Positions 7,675 to 16,449 of a DNA stretch of 46,634 bases are shown here, one piece after another. Numbering within the stretch: the first letter of the stretch is position 1; every line of letters starts with the position of its first letter. The translations under genes were made by a program, and so were the position numbers. Location: the NCBI GenBank assembly GCA_029881195.1, contig JAOUNB010000004.1, positions 1-46,634 of the forward strand, in the 5' to 3' direction. The DNA is from Candidatus Nitrosopumilus sp. GTDB taxonomy: Archaea; Thermoproteota; Nitrososphaeria; Nitrososphaerales; Nitrosopumilaceae. The notes below the pieces were generated by a model. It was not told the origin of the DNA, made no database searches, and was given only the letters and a program-made list of their open reading frames with translations.

Positions 7675-8280
7675 TTATGCAATAGAAGGATTGTTTTGAA
7701 CTTCCTCAACTTTGGCTAATCCCTTTTCAGTGATTGAATATGTATATGGTTTAGATTCTGTATTTCTTTGAACATAACCCTCCTCAAATAATTTCTTCAT
7801 TAATCTGGAAGTATGCTCTCTGCTTCTCTTTAATGTGATTTGTATATCACGTGATGTCATAGTTTTGTTTGTGATTAGTTGCAACACGTAATTTGTTGGG
7901 TTTGTATGTTCAATATTTGATAAATTAGGCATAGAAATTGATTTCTCTTGTTTGATATCGGGAGTAATTACCGAATCAATGGATTTCTCTTTAACCTCAT
8001 TCTTACTTAATTTCTCTAAGAATTGCTTTAGTTCCAAGTTTGGATCTTCAGATTTTTGTTCAGTTCCTTGTATCTCTAATGCATCTAGGCGTATTTTCAT
8101 ATCAATTAACTGCCTTTCATAATACTCTAGTCGTTCAGATTGAGATACATCAAACATTTCATTCTTAGTTTTAATGAAAGGACGAACTTTGTAGAAGACA
8201 TACAATCCACCTAAACCAACCAAAAATGCCAAAATCACACCTAAAATCACTTCAGGTTCAGGAATTTCAATTAACATCAT
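7675..8280 (-). CDS. Membrane-anchored winged-helix transcription regulator
   Basis: A 201-residue protein with one N-terminal transmembrane helix (VILGVILAFLVGLGGLYVFYKV), a coiled-coil stretch (about 45-70, RLEYYERQLIDMKIRLDALE), a linker, and a C-terminal winged helix (about 128-195: NYVLQLITNKTMTSRDIQITLKRSREHTSRLMKKLFEEGYVQRN...YSITEKGLAKVEEV) of MarR/ArsR-like archaeal type. The topology places the DNA-binding domain in the cytoplasm, tethered to the membrane. Such one-component membrane regulators occur in archaea; the ligand is unknown. TGTGA repeats in its upstream region could be its own operator. ATG 8277 directly after ATG 8280 is an equal start. Confidence 0.8.
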   Translation of the reverse strand: MMLIEIPEPEVILGVILAFLVGLGGLYVFYKVRPFIKTKNEMFDVSQSERLEYYERQLIDMKIRLDALEIQGTEQKSEDPNLELKQFLEKLSKNEVKEKSIDSVITPDIKQEKSISMPNLSNIEHTNPTNYVLQLITNKTMTSRDIQITLKRSREHTSRLMKKLFEEGYVQRNTESKPYTYSITEKGLAKVEEVQNNPSIA

Positions 8281-8297
8281 AACTTTTACGCCTGATT

Positions 8298-8409
8298 TGT
8301 GATTTATCGTGATTGAACAATATTATTTCACACTTTAGATTAACTATCTCACATACTTTATCACAAAGAACTCTAATGAACATTAATTACTATAATCACA
8401 TATATCACA
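8298..8409 (-). promoter_or_regulatory. Clustered TGTGA repeats, possible operator
   Basis: Upstream of the membrane-anchored regulator the minus strand has TGTGATATATGTGATTAT, TGTGATAAAGTATGTGAGAT and AAGTGTGAAAT. On the plus strand the TCACA cores are at 8328, 8349, 8361, 8396 and 8405, with one in the opposite orientation at 8298. More copies (8440, 8491, 8521) lie in the neighbouring gene and may be chance. Confidence 0.45.
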
Positions 8410-8767
8410 TATTACATGCCTGTTGAATGAGCTTATCTATCACATTAATCACCTCATCTTCTCTTTCAGGAAAAACATTACTATCATTAATCACACTAAT
8501 CTGTTCTGAGAGTTTTGATATCACATCAATATCATCAGGTAAAAGTATGCCCAAACCTCGTAAAAGTATGATTGAATAGAATAATCCAATCAATTTATCT
8601 CTAGATTGCCCAACTTGCCTGTAATACGCACCTTTACTAATAGAAAAGTTGGATTTGAGAAGATCCTTTTGATTTAAAATAATTTCAATTTGTCTCTCTG
8701 TAAACAGTGATTTTTTGATAATTTCACGTATAATATTATTAAAATTAGATTTTTCTAACTCGGTCAT
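8405..8767 (-). CDS. Small helical protein, function unknown
   Basis: About 120 residues, all predicted helix, no membrane segment. I do not recognise the family. The segment ILNQKDLLKSNFSISKGAYYRQVGQSRDKLIGLFYSIILL resembles an HTH followed by a hydrophobic helix, so DNA binding is possible but unproven. The track begins at TTG 8797; ATG 8767 (MTELEKSNF) is a better start because it leaves room for the promoter shared with the divergent lipid gene. It lies upstream of, and in the same direction as, the membrane-anchored regulator, with 124 bases between them. Confidence 0.6.
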   Translation of the reverse strand: MTELEKSNFNNIIREIIKKSLFTERQIEIILNQKDLLKSNFSISKGAYYRQVGQSRDKLIGLFYSIILLRGLGILLPDDIDVISKLSEQISVINDSNVFPEREDEVINVIDKLIQQACNM

Positions 8768-8802
8768 AGCTATACAAATCTGTATACTACATTCCAATTA
8801 AA

Positions 8803-8810
8803 CTTTAAAG
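8803..8810. promoter_or_regulatory. Palindromic TATA-like box CTTTAAAG in divergent promoter
   Basis: CTTTAAAG reads the same on both strands and lies between the divergent small helical protein and GGGP synthase. Its centre is about 26 bases before ATG 8832, the spacing expected for a leaderless transcript starting there rather than at ATG 8823. Confidence 0.4.
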
Positions 8811-8822
8811 AGTCATCTACAA

Positions 8823-9584
8823 ATGCATTTTATGACTGAAAATAAAGTTGAAAAATTCCTAAAATCAGAATTAAAAAAGAAAAACGCATTACTATTCATA
8901 TTAATTGATTCAGAAGTGTCTAATTTAGAGGCATCATGCAAACTTGCAAAAGATGTTGAAAAGATAGGTGCATCAGCAATCCTAGTTGGTGGTTCCTCAG
9001 CTACTGATCAGATTGAGATGGCTCAAGTAGTTAAAGGAATTAAAAAAGGAATTAAAATTCCAATTATACTATTTCCAGGCAACGTCACGGGTGTTGTGCC
9101 TAACGCTGACGCAATTCTATTTAGTTCTTTAATGAATTCAGAAAATCCTTACTTTATCACTCAAGCACAAGCTTTAGGAGCTCCAAGTGTTCTCAAATTT
9201 GGTTTAGAGCCTCTTCCTACTGCTTATTTGGTTATAGGAGAAGGAACATCTGCCTGGTTTGTAGGTGCTGCTAGAGGAATTCCATTTGAAAAACCAAAAA
9301 TTGCAGCTGCATATGCTTTAGCCGCGCAATTTCTCGGTATGAGATTTGTATATTTGGAAGCTGGTTCTGGAGCAAAATCTAATGTAACTCCTGAAATGGT
9401 TAAGACTGTAAGACATACATTTAATGGATTTTTAATTGTAGGAGGAGGCATTAAAGATGTTAAGACCGCAGAAAGTCTGGTTAAAGCAGGAGCTGATGCT
9501 CTAGTGATTGGAACATTCCTTGAAAAGGGAGGAAGTATCAAAAAACTCCAAGAAATAGCAAAAGCACTTCAAAGAAGCAAGTAA
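8823..9584 (+). CDS. Geranylgeranylglyceryl phosphate synthase
   Basis: TIM-barrel prenyltransferase of 253 residues that joins geranylgeranyl diphosphate to sn-glycerol-1-phosphate, the first committed step in archaeal ether-lipid synthesis. Family motifs are present: VGGSSATDQ near residue 60, IILFPGNVTGVVPNADAILFSSLMNS, the YLVIGEGTSAWFVGAARGIP segment, YLEAGSGAKSNVTPEMV, and the phosphate-binding FLIVGGGIKD and ADALVIGTFLEKGG loops. Length is usual for the group II enzyme of thaumarchaea. ATG 8832 (MTENKVEKF) may be the true start, given the TATA position. The stop lies 13 bases before the PolD large subunit, so the two may share a transcript. Confidence 0.95.
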   Translation: MHFMTENKVEKFLKSELKKKNALLFILIDSEVSNLEASCKLAKDVEKIGASAILVGGSSATDQIEMAQVVKGIKKGIKIPIILFPGNVTGVVPNADAILFSSLMNSENPYFITQAQALGAPSVLKFGLEPLPTAYLVIGEGTSAWFVGAARGIPFEKPKIAAAYALAAQFLGMRFVYLEAGSGAKSNVTPEMVKTVRHTFNGFLIVGGGIKDVKTAESLVKAGADALVIGTFLEKGGSIKKLQEIAKALQRSK

Positions 9585-9597
9585 GAGTATCCATATT

Positions 9598-12500
9598 ATG
9601 TCTGAAAACGACGCAATTTCTCGTATTAATGGAATTAAGATGCCGAATTATTATTTTGATTACTACACAAATCTTTCAACTAATACATATTCAATTTTTG
9701 AGCATGCTGCAAAAGCAAAATCAAGTTTAGTGGATTCATCAGGCATAATAGAGCCGAAAATAGCATTTGATCTGGCTGATCGAGTTGCAAAGATGCATGA
9801 AATAGATATTGCAGAACCATTAAGAGAATTGTTAAAAATTAACGGAAAAGAACTATCTGCGCTAATTCTTTCAAAAGAAATTGCTTTAGGAAAATATACT
9901 CTTCCAGATGCATCCATACAAGAAAAACTTGATCTGGCAGTTCGTGTAGGTCTTGCAATTGTTACTGAAGGAGTTACTATTGCACCATTACAGGGAATCA
10001 GTGAAGTAAAAATCAAGAAAAACAAAGATGGCACTGAATATCTCTCAGTTTCAATTGCAGGACCAATGCGTTCAGCAGGAGGAACAGAATCTGCTGTAAC
10101 AATGTTGATTGCAGATCATGTTAGAAAAGCGGTTGGACTATCCAAATATCGAGCCAATTCGTTTGATGATGAAACAGGTAGATTTGTTGAAGAATTACGA
10201 ATCTATGAAAGAGAAGCTAGTAGTTTTCAATTCCATATATTAGATGAAGATATTGAACATGTAATTTCAAACCTTCCCGTAGAATTAGACGGTGTAGATA
10301 CAGATCCTTACGAGGTTGTAAATCATAAATCTATGACTAGAATTAAAACTGATAGAGTTAGAGGTGGAGCACTACGAGTTTTAAATGACGGATTAATTGG
10401 CAGATCAAAAAAACTTCTCAAAAGAATCGAATTATATAATTTAGATGGTTGGGAATGGCTAAATGATCTCAAAGGAGCAGTCCAGACCGGTGATAATCAA
10501 GAAGATGCAGCAGCTAAAAGAATGCGTGAGGTAATTACAGGAAGATCAGTACTATCAATGCCTAATAAACTGGGCGGATTTCGATTAAGATATGGGAGAG
10601 CATGTAATACTGGATTTGCATCAGTTGGAATTCATCCTGTAATTGCTGAAATTCTTGATCATACAATAGCTGTTGGGACACAAATTAAAATTGACATTCC
10701 TGGAAAAGGAGCTACAATAGCCTTTGTTGATTCCATTGATACACCAACTGTTCGTCTGAATAATGGAGATGTAGTGAGAATTAGAGATGTAAAACATGCA
10801 TTAGAAATAAAAAATGAAATTGAAAAAATACTGCATCTAGGAGATATTCTAATTTCATTTGGAGATTTTCTTGAAAATAATGCTCAACTGATTCCATCCG
10901 CATACGTGGAGGAATTTTGGATTGAGGAACTAAAACAAAAAATCCAAAATATTGAATCTAATACTCATTATCTAGAACAATTCTTAAGTGAAATTCCTTC
11001 AGTTGATGAAGCAATAAAAATTTCACTTGATTTTAAAATCCCACTTCATCCTCATTATTTGTATTTTTGGGACAAAATTTCATCTGAAGATCTTAATATG
11101 CTCTTAGAACCAATAAAAATTAGTGATACCTCTATCAAATACCCAATTAAACTCAAAAAGATTCTAGAAAATCTTGGCACACCACATAAAATTAAAAATC
11201 AAGAAATCATTCTAGAAGATCAAGAAGCAAAAATATTCTTTAACTTATTATTTAGAGAAAAGCCAATAATAAGTGATTTTTCAGTTCCTACAATATTATC
11301 AGAATCATCAGGCATTCAAATCAAAAATAAATTCTCAACTTCAGTTGGTGTTAGAATCGGAAGACCTGAAAAGGCAGCGCCAAGACAAATGAAACCTCCA
11401 ACACATGTTTTATTTCCAGTTAGTGACAAAGGAGGACCTACAAGGGACCTTCTAAAAGCATCAAGAAATGAACACTTTTTTGCAAATATCTTTAACAGAA
11501 CTTGCAGTCAGTGTAATGAACCTTCAATTGGAATAAAATGCTCTAACTGTGGTATAAAAACAACAATTACCTATAGATGCATTAACTGCAGGGATATTCT
11601 AGATGAACCATTCTGTGAAAAATGCAAGCGTAAAGCTCCTGCACATTCACATAAAGAATTTCCATTAAAGACAAGATTGCTTTTAGCCCAAGAAAAAATG
11701 GGTCTTCGAGCAAAGGAACCATTCAAAGGAGTAAAGGAACTAATTAATCAAGATAAAATTGCTGAACCTTTAGAAAAAGGACTAACACGACAAAATTTTG
11801 GATTAACAACCTTCAAAGACGGAACTGTTAGATTCGATGCAACAAATTCCCCTCTGACTCAATTCAAACCATCTTGGATTGGAACTTCCATTGAAAAACT
11901 AAAACAACTTGGGTATTATCTTGATATTGATGGTAACCCTCTTGAAAACTTAGATCAAATTATTGAACTCCGTATGCAAGACGTAATAATTCCTTATGAA
12001 AGCGGAAAATACCTTGTTTCAATTTGTAAATACATTGATTCACTTTTAGAGAAATTTTATGGCACATCTCCATTCTATAACGTAAATAATTCCAAAGAAT
12101 TGGTTGGTCATCTAATTATCGGTTTAGCACCTCATACTTCTGTTGGAATTGTTGGACGAATCATTGGATACACTGAAACCCATGTTTGTTTTGCAACCCC
12201 AAACTGGCATTCAGCAAAAAGAAGAGATGCCGATGGCGATGCTGATTCTATAATGCTCCTAATGGATAGTTTGCTTAATTTTTCAAGACAATTTCTTTCT
12301 GATAGGATAGGAGGATTAATGGATGCTCCATTGCTTGTTCAACCTCTAGTTTTACCACATGAGTCTCAGCCACAAGCACACAATCTTGAAGTTACAAAAT
12401 TATTTCCTTTAGAATTTTTTGAATCAACATTTCATCAAGTTAAAGCATCAGACATCACATCTGTAGATATTATTAAATCCCGACTTGAGACTGAAAGACA

Positions 12501-12975
12501 ATTTTATGATTATTTCTTTACGCATTCAACTTCATCACTAACAACATCAAAATCTCGTAGTGCATATTCTACACTTGGCTCTATGCTAGACAAATTTGAT
12601 ATGCAAGTCAAAAATGCAGATTTGATTGATGCTGTAAATACTTCAGAAATTGTTTCAAATGTAATTTCGACACATCTAGTTCCGGACATTATGGGAAATC
12701 TTAGAGCGTATGCTAGACAGAACTTTAGGTGTACTGGATGTGGTAAATCATATCGTCGAATGCCTCTTATTCAGACGTGTATTTGTGGCCATAAACTAAT
12801 TGCTACAATTACTAGAGGATCTGTAGAAAAATATCTAAAACTTGCAAAAAGATTAGTTGAAAAATATGATGTAAGTGAATATCAACGAGGAAGAATACAT
12901 GCATTATCAGATGAAATTGACTTAGTTTTTGGCAAGAATAAAGGAGATCAATCTCTACTTACTGATTATGCCTAA
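9598..12975 (+). CDS. polC: DNA polymerase D large catalytic subunit (DP2)
   Basis: Catalytic subunit of the archaeal family-D replicative polymerase, 1125 residues, a normal length without intein. The N-terminal conserved block has VSIAGPMRSAGGTESA (about 150-165); a Cys-rich zinc region lies near 636-680 (CSQCNEPSIGIKCSNCG, CINC, CEKC); the double-psi beta-barrel active site is near 875 (RRDADGDADS) with the invariant Asp residues; and a second zinc module (CTGCGKSY...CICGHK) precedes the C-terminal helix that may carry the PCNA/DP1 contacts. The stop falls 4 bases from the convergent glyA stop. It works with DP1 encoded at 3.9 kb. Confidence 0.97.
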   Translation: MSENDAISRINGIKMPNYYFDYYTNLSTNTYSIFEHAAKAKSSLVDSSGIIEPKIAFDLADRVAKMHEIDIAEPLRELLKINGKELSALILSKEIALGKYTLPDASIQEKLDLAVRVGLAIVTEGVTIAPLQGISEVKIKKNKDGTEYLSVSIAGPMRSAGGTESAVTMLIADHVRKAVGLSKYRANSFDDETGRFVEELRIYEREASSFQFHILDEDIEHVISNLPVELDGVDTDPYEVVNHKSMTRIKTDRVRGGALRVLNDGLIGRSKKLLKRIELYNLDGWEWLNDLKGAVQTGDNQEDAAAKRMREVITGRSVLSMPNKLGGFRLRYGRACNTGFASVGIHPVIAEILDHTIAVGTQIKIDIPGKGATIAFVDSIDTPTVRLNNGDVVRIRDVKHALEIKNEIEKILHLGDILISFGDFLENNAQLIPSAYVEEFWIEELKQKIQNIESNTHYLEQFLSEIPSVDEAIKISLDFKIPLHPHYLYFWDKISSEDLNMLLEPIKISDTSIKYPIKLKKILENLGTPHKIKNQEIILEDQEAKIFFNLLFREKPIISDFSVPTILSESSGIQIKNKFSTSVGVRIGRPEKAAPRQMKPPTHVLFPVSDKGGPTRDLLKASRNEHFFANIFNRTCSQCNEPSIGIKCSNCGIKTTITYRCINCRDILDEPFCEKCKRKAPAHSHKEFPLKTRLLLAQEKMGLRAKEPFKGVKELINQDKIAEPLEKGLTRQNFGLTTFKDGTVRFDATNSPLTQFKPSWIGTSIEKLKQLGYYLDIDGNPLENLDQIIELRMQDVIIPYESGKYLVSICKYIDSLLEKFYGTSPFYNVNNSKELVGHLIIGLAPHTSVGIVGRIIGYTETHVCFATPNWHSAKRRDADGDADSIMLLMDSLLNFSRQFLSDRIGGLMDAPLLVQPLVLPHESQPQAHNLEVTKLFPLEFFESTFHQVKASDITSVDIIKSRLETERQFYDYFFTHSTSSLTTSKSRSAYSTLGSMLDKFDMQVKNADLIDAVNTSEIVSNVISTHLVPDIMGNLRAYARQNFRCTGCGKSYRRMPLIQTCICGHKLIATITRGSVEKYLKLAKRLVEKYDVSEYQRGRIHALSDEIDLVFGKNKGDQSLLTDYA

Positions 12976-12978
12976 AAA

Positions 12979-14301
12979 TTATCTGAGCTTAACATATTCG
13001 TAAGCACCTAACTTATTGTCAAAACAAAATTTAACTTTTTGAAAATTCTTTCTGAAATGTTTAACTTTTGAAAGTACTCTCTTTGGATCCTTTTTCTCAA
13101 TGACAATATTTTTGATGAACGATGCAATCTCTTCCATTTCATTCTTCTTCATTCCAAGTCGAGTGATTTCAGAAACTCCTAATCTAATTCCACCTGGATG
13201 AAAATAATTTCTTCCAGCCTTAATATCGCCTGGAATTAGTTGTCTGTTTACAATAATGTTGGCTTTTTCTAAATCTGATTCCACTTTGCCACCATCAGAA
13301 TAATCTAAAACATTTACAGCAATCTGATGAGATTTCGTAAATCCTTTACTTTCTCCCAAGACTTTGAATCCAATTGTATTTAGAGCATCTGCTAACGACT
13401 TCGCATTTTTAATTACCTCAACAGCATAGTCTTTTCCAAACTCTAAAGCTTCTGCAAAAGCAACTGCCTTTCCAGCCATATGATGAATGTGATGACTACT
13501 TGTAAGACCAGGAAATGTTGCTTTTTTAATTACCTCTTCGTGTTTCTCTGAACCTAAAACCAGTCCCCCCTGAGGTCCAAACAATGTCTTATGAGTACTC
13601 ATAGTCATAGTGTCTGCTCCTTCACGCAAAGGATCTTGGAACTTACCCCCTGCAACCAATCCTGCAACATGTGCTGCATCATAATTAATATGAATATCAT
13701 AACTCTTTAGAAAATCTGATAACTCTTTAACAGGATGAGGAAACAAAAATAATGATCCACCAAACATTGCCATCTTTGGAAGACGATTATCTTTTTCTAA
13801 ATCCTTTACCTTTTGCTTAGTCTTGTCAACATCAATTGTCATTTCTTCGGCATCAAATGGATAAAATTCGATTTCCAATCCATGAACTAAACCTGCAGTT
13901 CCTGAATGCTCCTTTTTACCATGGGATATGTGTCCACCCGCAGGAATAGAAGGTGCTAACATTATCTCGCCAGGATTGGTAAAAGCAGAGTAAATTGCTA
14001 AATTTGCAACGACGCCTGAAATTGGTCTTACGTCAGCAAATTTTGCTTTAAATAATTTTTTAGCTAACTTCATACATTCAAACTCAACATCATCAATGTA
14101 CACACAACCTGCATAGACTCTATCTCCAGGCCATCCTTCAGCATATCTATTTCCAAAATCAGAGATTATTGCTTCACGGACAGCAGGACTTGGAATATTT
14201 TCACTTGCAATCAATGGAATTGAATTCTCAAACCACTTGTGATGTTCCTTTAATTTTGTAAAAATTTTATCATAAGATTGCCTATTCTGAGATTTTATCA
14301 T
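12979..14301 (-). CDS. glyA: Serine hydroxymethyltransferase
   Basis: PLP enzyme of 440 residues, interconverting serine and glycine with transfer of a one-carbon unit to a pterin. Seen: SENIPSPAVREAI near the N terminus, YAEGWPGDRVYAGC, DAAHVAGLVAGGKF (PLP-ring Asp and His), the Schiff-base lysine in MTMSTHKTLFGPQGG, and GVSEITRLGMKKNEM with the substrate Arg. Compared with bacterial GlyA, the folate-binding region looks reduced, in line with archaeal enzymes that use other pterins; that point is inferred. It is divergent from the thermosome gene, with a shared 103-base promoter region. Confidence 0.95.
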   Translation of the reverse strand: MIKSQNRQSYDKIFTKLKEHHKWFENSIPLIASENIPSPAVREAIISDFGNRYAEGWPGDRVYAGCVYIDDVEFECMKLAKKLFKAKFADVRPISGVVANLAIYSAFTNPGEIMLAPSIPAGGHISHGKKEHSGTAGLVHGLEIEFYPFDAEEMTIDVDKTKQKVKDLEKDNRLPKMAMFGGSLFLFPHPVKELSDFLKSYDIHINYDAAHVAGLVAGGKFQDPLREGADTMTMSTHKTLFGPQGGLVLGSEKHEEVIKKATFPGLTSSHHIHHMAGKAVAFAEALEFGKDYAVEVIKNAKSLADALNTIGFKVLGESKGFTKSHQIAVNVLDYSDGGKVESDLEKANIIVNRQLIPGDIKAGRNYFHPGGIRLGVSEITRLGMKKNEMEEIASFIKNIVIEKKDPKRVLSKVKHFRKNFQKVKFCFDNKLGAYEYVKLR

Positions 14302-14370
14302 ATTTTGCGACTTTATTTTCCCAATTTAAAAACACCGATAACAATTCATTTTTTCACATCTTGATCTGGA

Positions 14371-14384
14371 AGGTATAAAAGGGG
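14371..14384 (+). promoter_or_regulatory. BRE/TATA promoter of thermosome gene
   Basis: AGGTATAAAAGGGG. The TATAAAA box is centred about 28 bases before ATG 14405, the spacing expected for TBP-directed transcription of a leaderless mRNA. The purines before it fit a TFB-recognition element. This supports ATG 14405 over ATG 14411. Confidence 0.7.
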
Positions 14385-14404
14385 AATCTGAAGTTTTTGG
14401 GTTT

Positions 14405-16114
14405 ATGGGCATGCAAGCTACTTCAAAAGGAAATATGCCAGTGGTATTGTTAAAAGAAGGCGGTTCAGAAACCAAAGGCCGAGAAGCACAAAAGAATAAC
14501 ATTGCTGCATCTAAAATTATCGCCGAAATTGTTCATACCAGTCTAGGTCCTCGAGGAATGGATAAAATGCTAGTTGATTCCCTAGGTGATGTTACCATTA
14601 CAAACGATGGTGCAACCATCCTTAAAGAAATTGACGTTCAACATCCAGCTGCAAAAATGCTTGTTGAAATTTCCAAAACCACAGATAATGAAGTTGGAGA
14701 TGGTACAACATCTGCTGTTGTCCTAGCCGGTGCATTACTAGAGCATGCAGAGTCTCTGATAGATCAAGATGTGCACCCAACAATTATTGTCGATGGTTAT
14801 AGAAAAGCGGCAAAGAAAGCAAAGGAATTTCTTGAAAGTATAGCAGACAAAATTTCTGCTAACGACAAAACCATTTTAACTAAAATTGCAAAAACGTCAA
14901 TGCAAACTAAACTTGTTAGAAAAGATGCTGATCAACTTGCAGAAATTATTGTAAAATCCGTACTAGCAGTCGCAGAAAAGAGTGGAGAAAACTATGATGT
15001 TGACATTGATGATATTAAGGTAGAAAAGAAAGCAGGTGGATCTGTAAAAGATTCAATGATTATTCAAGGTATTGTACTTGACAAAGAAGTAGTTCATGGA
15101 GGCATGCCAAGAAAGATAACCGATGCTAAAATTGCATTAATCAATACTGCATTAGAGATTAGTAAAACTGAAACCGATGCCAAAATCAACATTTCAAATC
15201 CTCAACAACTAAAATCATTTCTAGATGAAGAAAACAGGATGCTAAAAACAATGGTTGACAAAGTAATTGGTTCTGGAGCAAATGTAGTGTTATGTCAAAA
15301 AGGGCTTGATGATATGGCTCAACATTATCTTGCAAAAGCAGGAATTATTGCAGTTAGAAGAATAAAAGAAAGTGATCTTACAAAACTTGCAAAAGCAACT
15401 GGCGCAAGAATAGTTACAAACCTTGACGATCTCTTTGAAAAAGATCTAGGAAGTGCAGAAATTGTCGAAGAAAGAAAAATTGAAGAAGACAAATGGGTAT
15501 TCATCGAAGGATGTAAACATCCAAAATCTGTTACACTACTTTTACGTGGAGGTTCACAAAGAGTAGTAGACGAAGTTGAACGTTCTGTTCATGATGCCCT
15601 TATGGTTGTAAAAGATGTAATTTTAAAACCTGAAATTGTTGCAGGTGGTGGTGCTCCTGAAACATTTGCTGCAACAAAACTTAGAAGTTGGGCAAAATCG
15701 TTAGAAGGACGAGAACAATTAGCTGCTGAAAAATTTGCTGACGCTTTAGAATCAATTCCATTGGCACTTTCTGAAAATGCTGGAATGGATCCAATTGATA
15801 CACTTACACTTCTTCGTTCAAAACAGCAGAAAGGTGAGAAATGGACTGGAATTGATGTAATGAAAGGAAAAGTCGGTAATATGAAATCAAGTGATATAAT
15901 TGAGCCACTCGCAGTAAAACTTCAGATAGTATCAGCAGCTGCCGAAGCTGCATGTATGATTCTTAGGATTGATGATGTAATTGCTACTCAGAAATCTGCT
16001 GGAGGTCCGCCTGGCGGAGAAGGTGGAATGCCACCTGGAATGGGTGGTATGGGTGGAATGCCACCTGGAATGGGTGGTATGGGTGGAATGCCTGACATGG
16101 GCGGAATGATGTAA
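14405..16114 (+). CDS. thsA: Thermosome subunit (group II chaperonin)
   Basis: Archaeal CCT-like chaperonin, 569 residues. Equatorial ATP-binding motifs are clear: [40 protein letters not shown] and, near residue 415, [10 protein letters not shown]. The apical and intermediate domains lie between and include the built-in lid. The tail is a Gly/Met-rich stretch ([14 protein letters not shown]...) that projects into the cavity in related complexes. It folds cytosolic proteins in an ATP-driven double ring. A strong TATA box indicates high expression. Only one subunit gene is in this window, so a homo- or hetero-oligomer cannot be decided. The letter of the symbol is arbitrary. Confidence 0.95.
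   Translation: MGMQATSKGNMPVVLLKEGGSETKGREAQKNNIAASKIIAEIVHTSLGPRGMDKMLVDSLGDVTITNDGATILKEIDVQHPAAKMLVEISKTTDNEVGDGTTSAVVLAGALLEHAESLIDQDVHPTIIVDGYRKAAKKAKEFLESIADKISANDKTILTKIAKTSMQTKLVRKDADQLAEIIVKSVLAVAEKSGENYDVDIDDIKVEKKAGGSVKDSMIIQGIVLDKEVVHGGMPRKITDAKIALINTALEISKTETDAKINISNPQQLKSFLDEENRMLKTMVDKVIGSGANVVLCQKGLDDMAQHYLAKAGIIAVRRIKESDLTKLAKATGARIVTNLDDLFEKDLGSAEIVEERKIEEDKWVFIEGCKHPKSVTLLLRGGSQRVVDEVERSVHDALMVVKDVILKPEIVAGGGAPETFAATKLRSWAKSLEGREQLAAEKFADALESIPLALSENAGMDPIDTLTLLRSKQQKGEKWTGIDVMKGKVGNMKSSDIIEPLAVKLQIVSAAAEAACMILRIDDVIATQKSAGGPPGGEGGMPPGMGGMGGMPPGMGGMGGMPDMGGMM
16022..16092 (+). repeat. 30-base tandem repeat in thermosome tail
   Basis: GGTGGAATGCCACCTGGAAT plus GGGTGGTATG is repeated perfectly at 16022-16051 and 16052-16081, with a partial third copy. 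It is in frame and encodes a ten-residue [10 protein letters not shown] unit. Perfect DNA identity suggests recent duplication and a length-variable tail. Confidence 0.85.
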
Positions 16115-16170
16115 ATTATTTTTAAGAATTTTTTCAAAAGTTTATTTCATTACTAATTTTACGAGCAATA

Positions 16171-16449
16171 TTGAATAAAACATCCTCTAAATTTCTTGAA
16201 GGTTTTAAGTACATTTACCTTGTTGCATTCTTTGCATTACTTGCAGGATTTTTTCATCCATTAATTACTAACACAAGTTTGGATATTGTTATTATTGGAA
16301 TTTTAATATTGTTTGTAGGCCTTGCAGGTGGAGTATTACTTTATAGAGCTACTACCTCTGATAAGAAACAAGTAACATATCTTGTAGGGGGATTTGTCTT
16401 AATAGCAATTTCATTATATTATATTATTGCCCTAACTGGAAGAATCTAA
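16171..16449 (+). CDS. Small membrane protein with three helices
   Basis: A 92-residue hydrophobic protein with three predicted transmembrane segments (YIYLVAFFALLAGFF, LDIVIIGILILFVGLAGGVLLY, YLVGGFVLIAISLYYIIA). I do not recognise a family. The start is TTG at 16171 with no ATG option upstream. It follows the thermosome by 56 bases and a T-rich stretch that may terminate that transcript, and it converges on glnA with a 4-base overlap. Confidence 0.6.
   Translation: MNKTSSKFLEGFKYIYLVAFFALLAGFFHPLITNTSLDIVIIGILILFVGLAGGVLLYRATTSDKKQVTYLVGGFVLIAISLYYIIALTGRI

Noticed and set aside
9598-12975. Possible intein in the PolD large subunit
   Set aside because: The 1125-residue protein has a normal length, and the active-site region (RRDADGDADS) is uninterrupted; no splicing motifs are seen.
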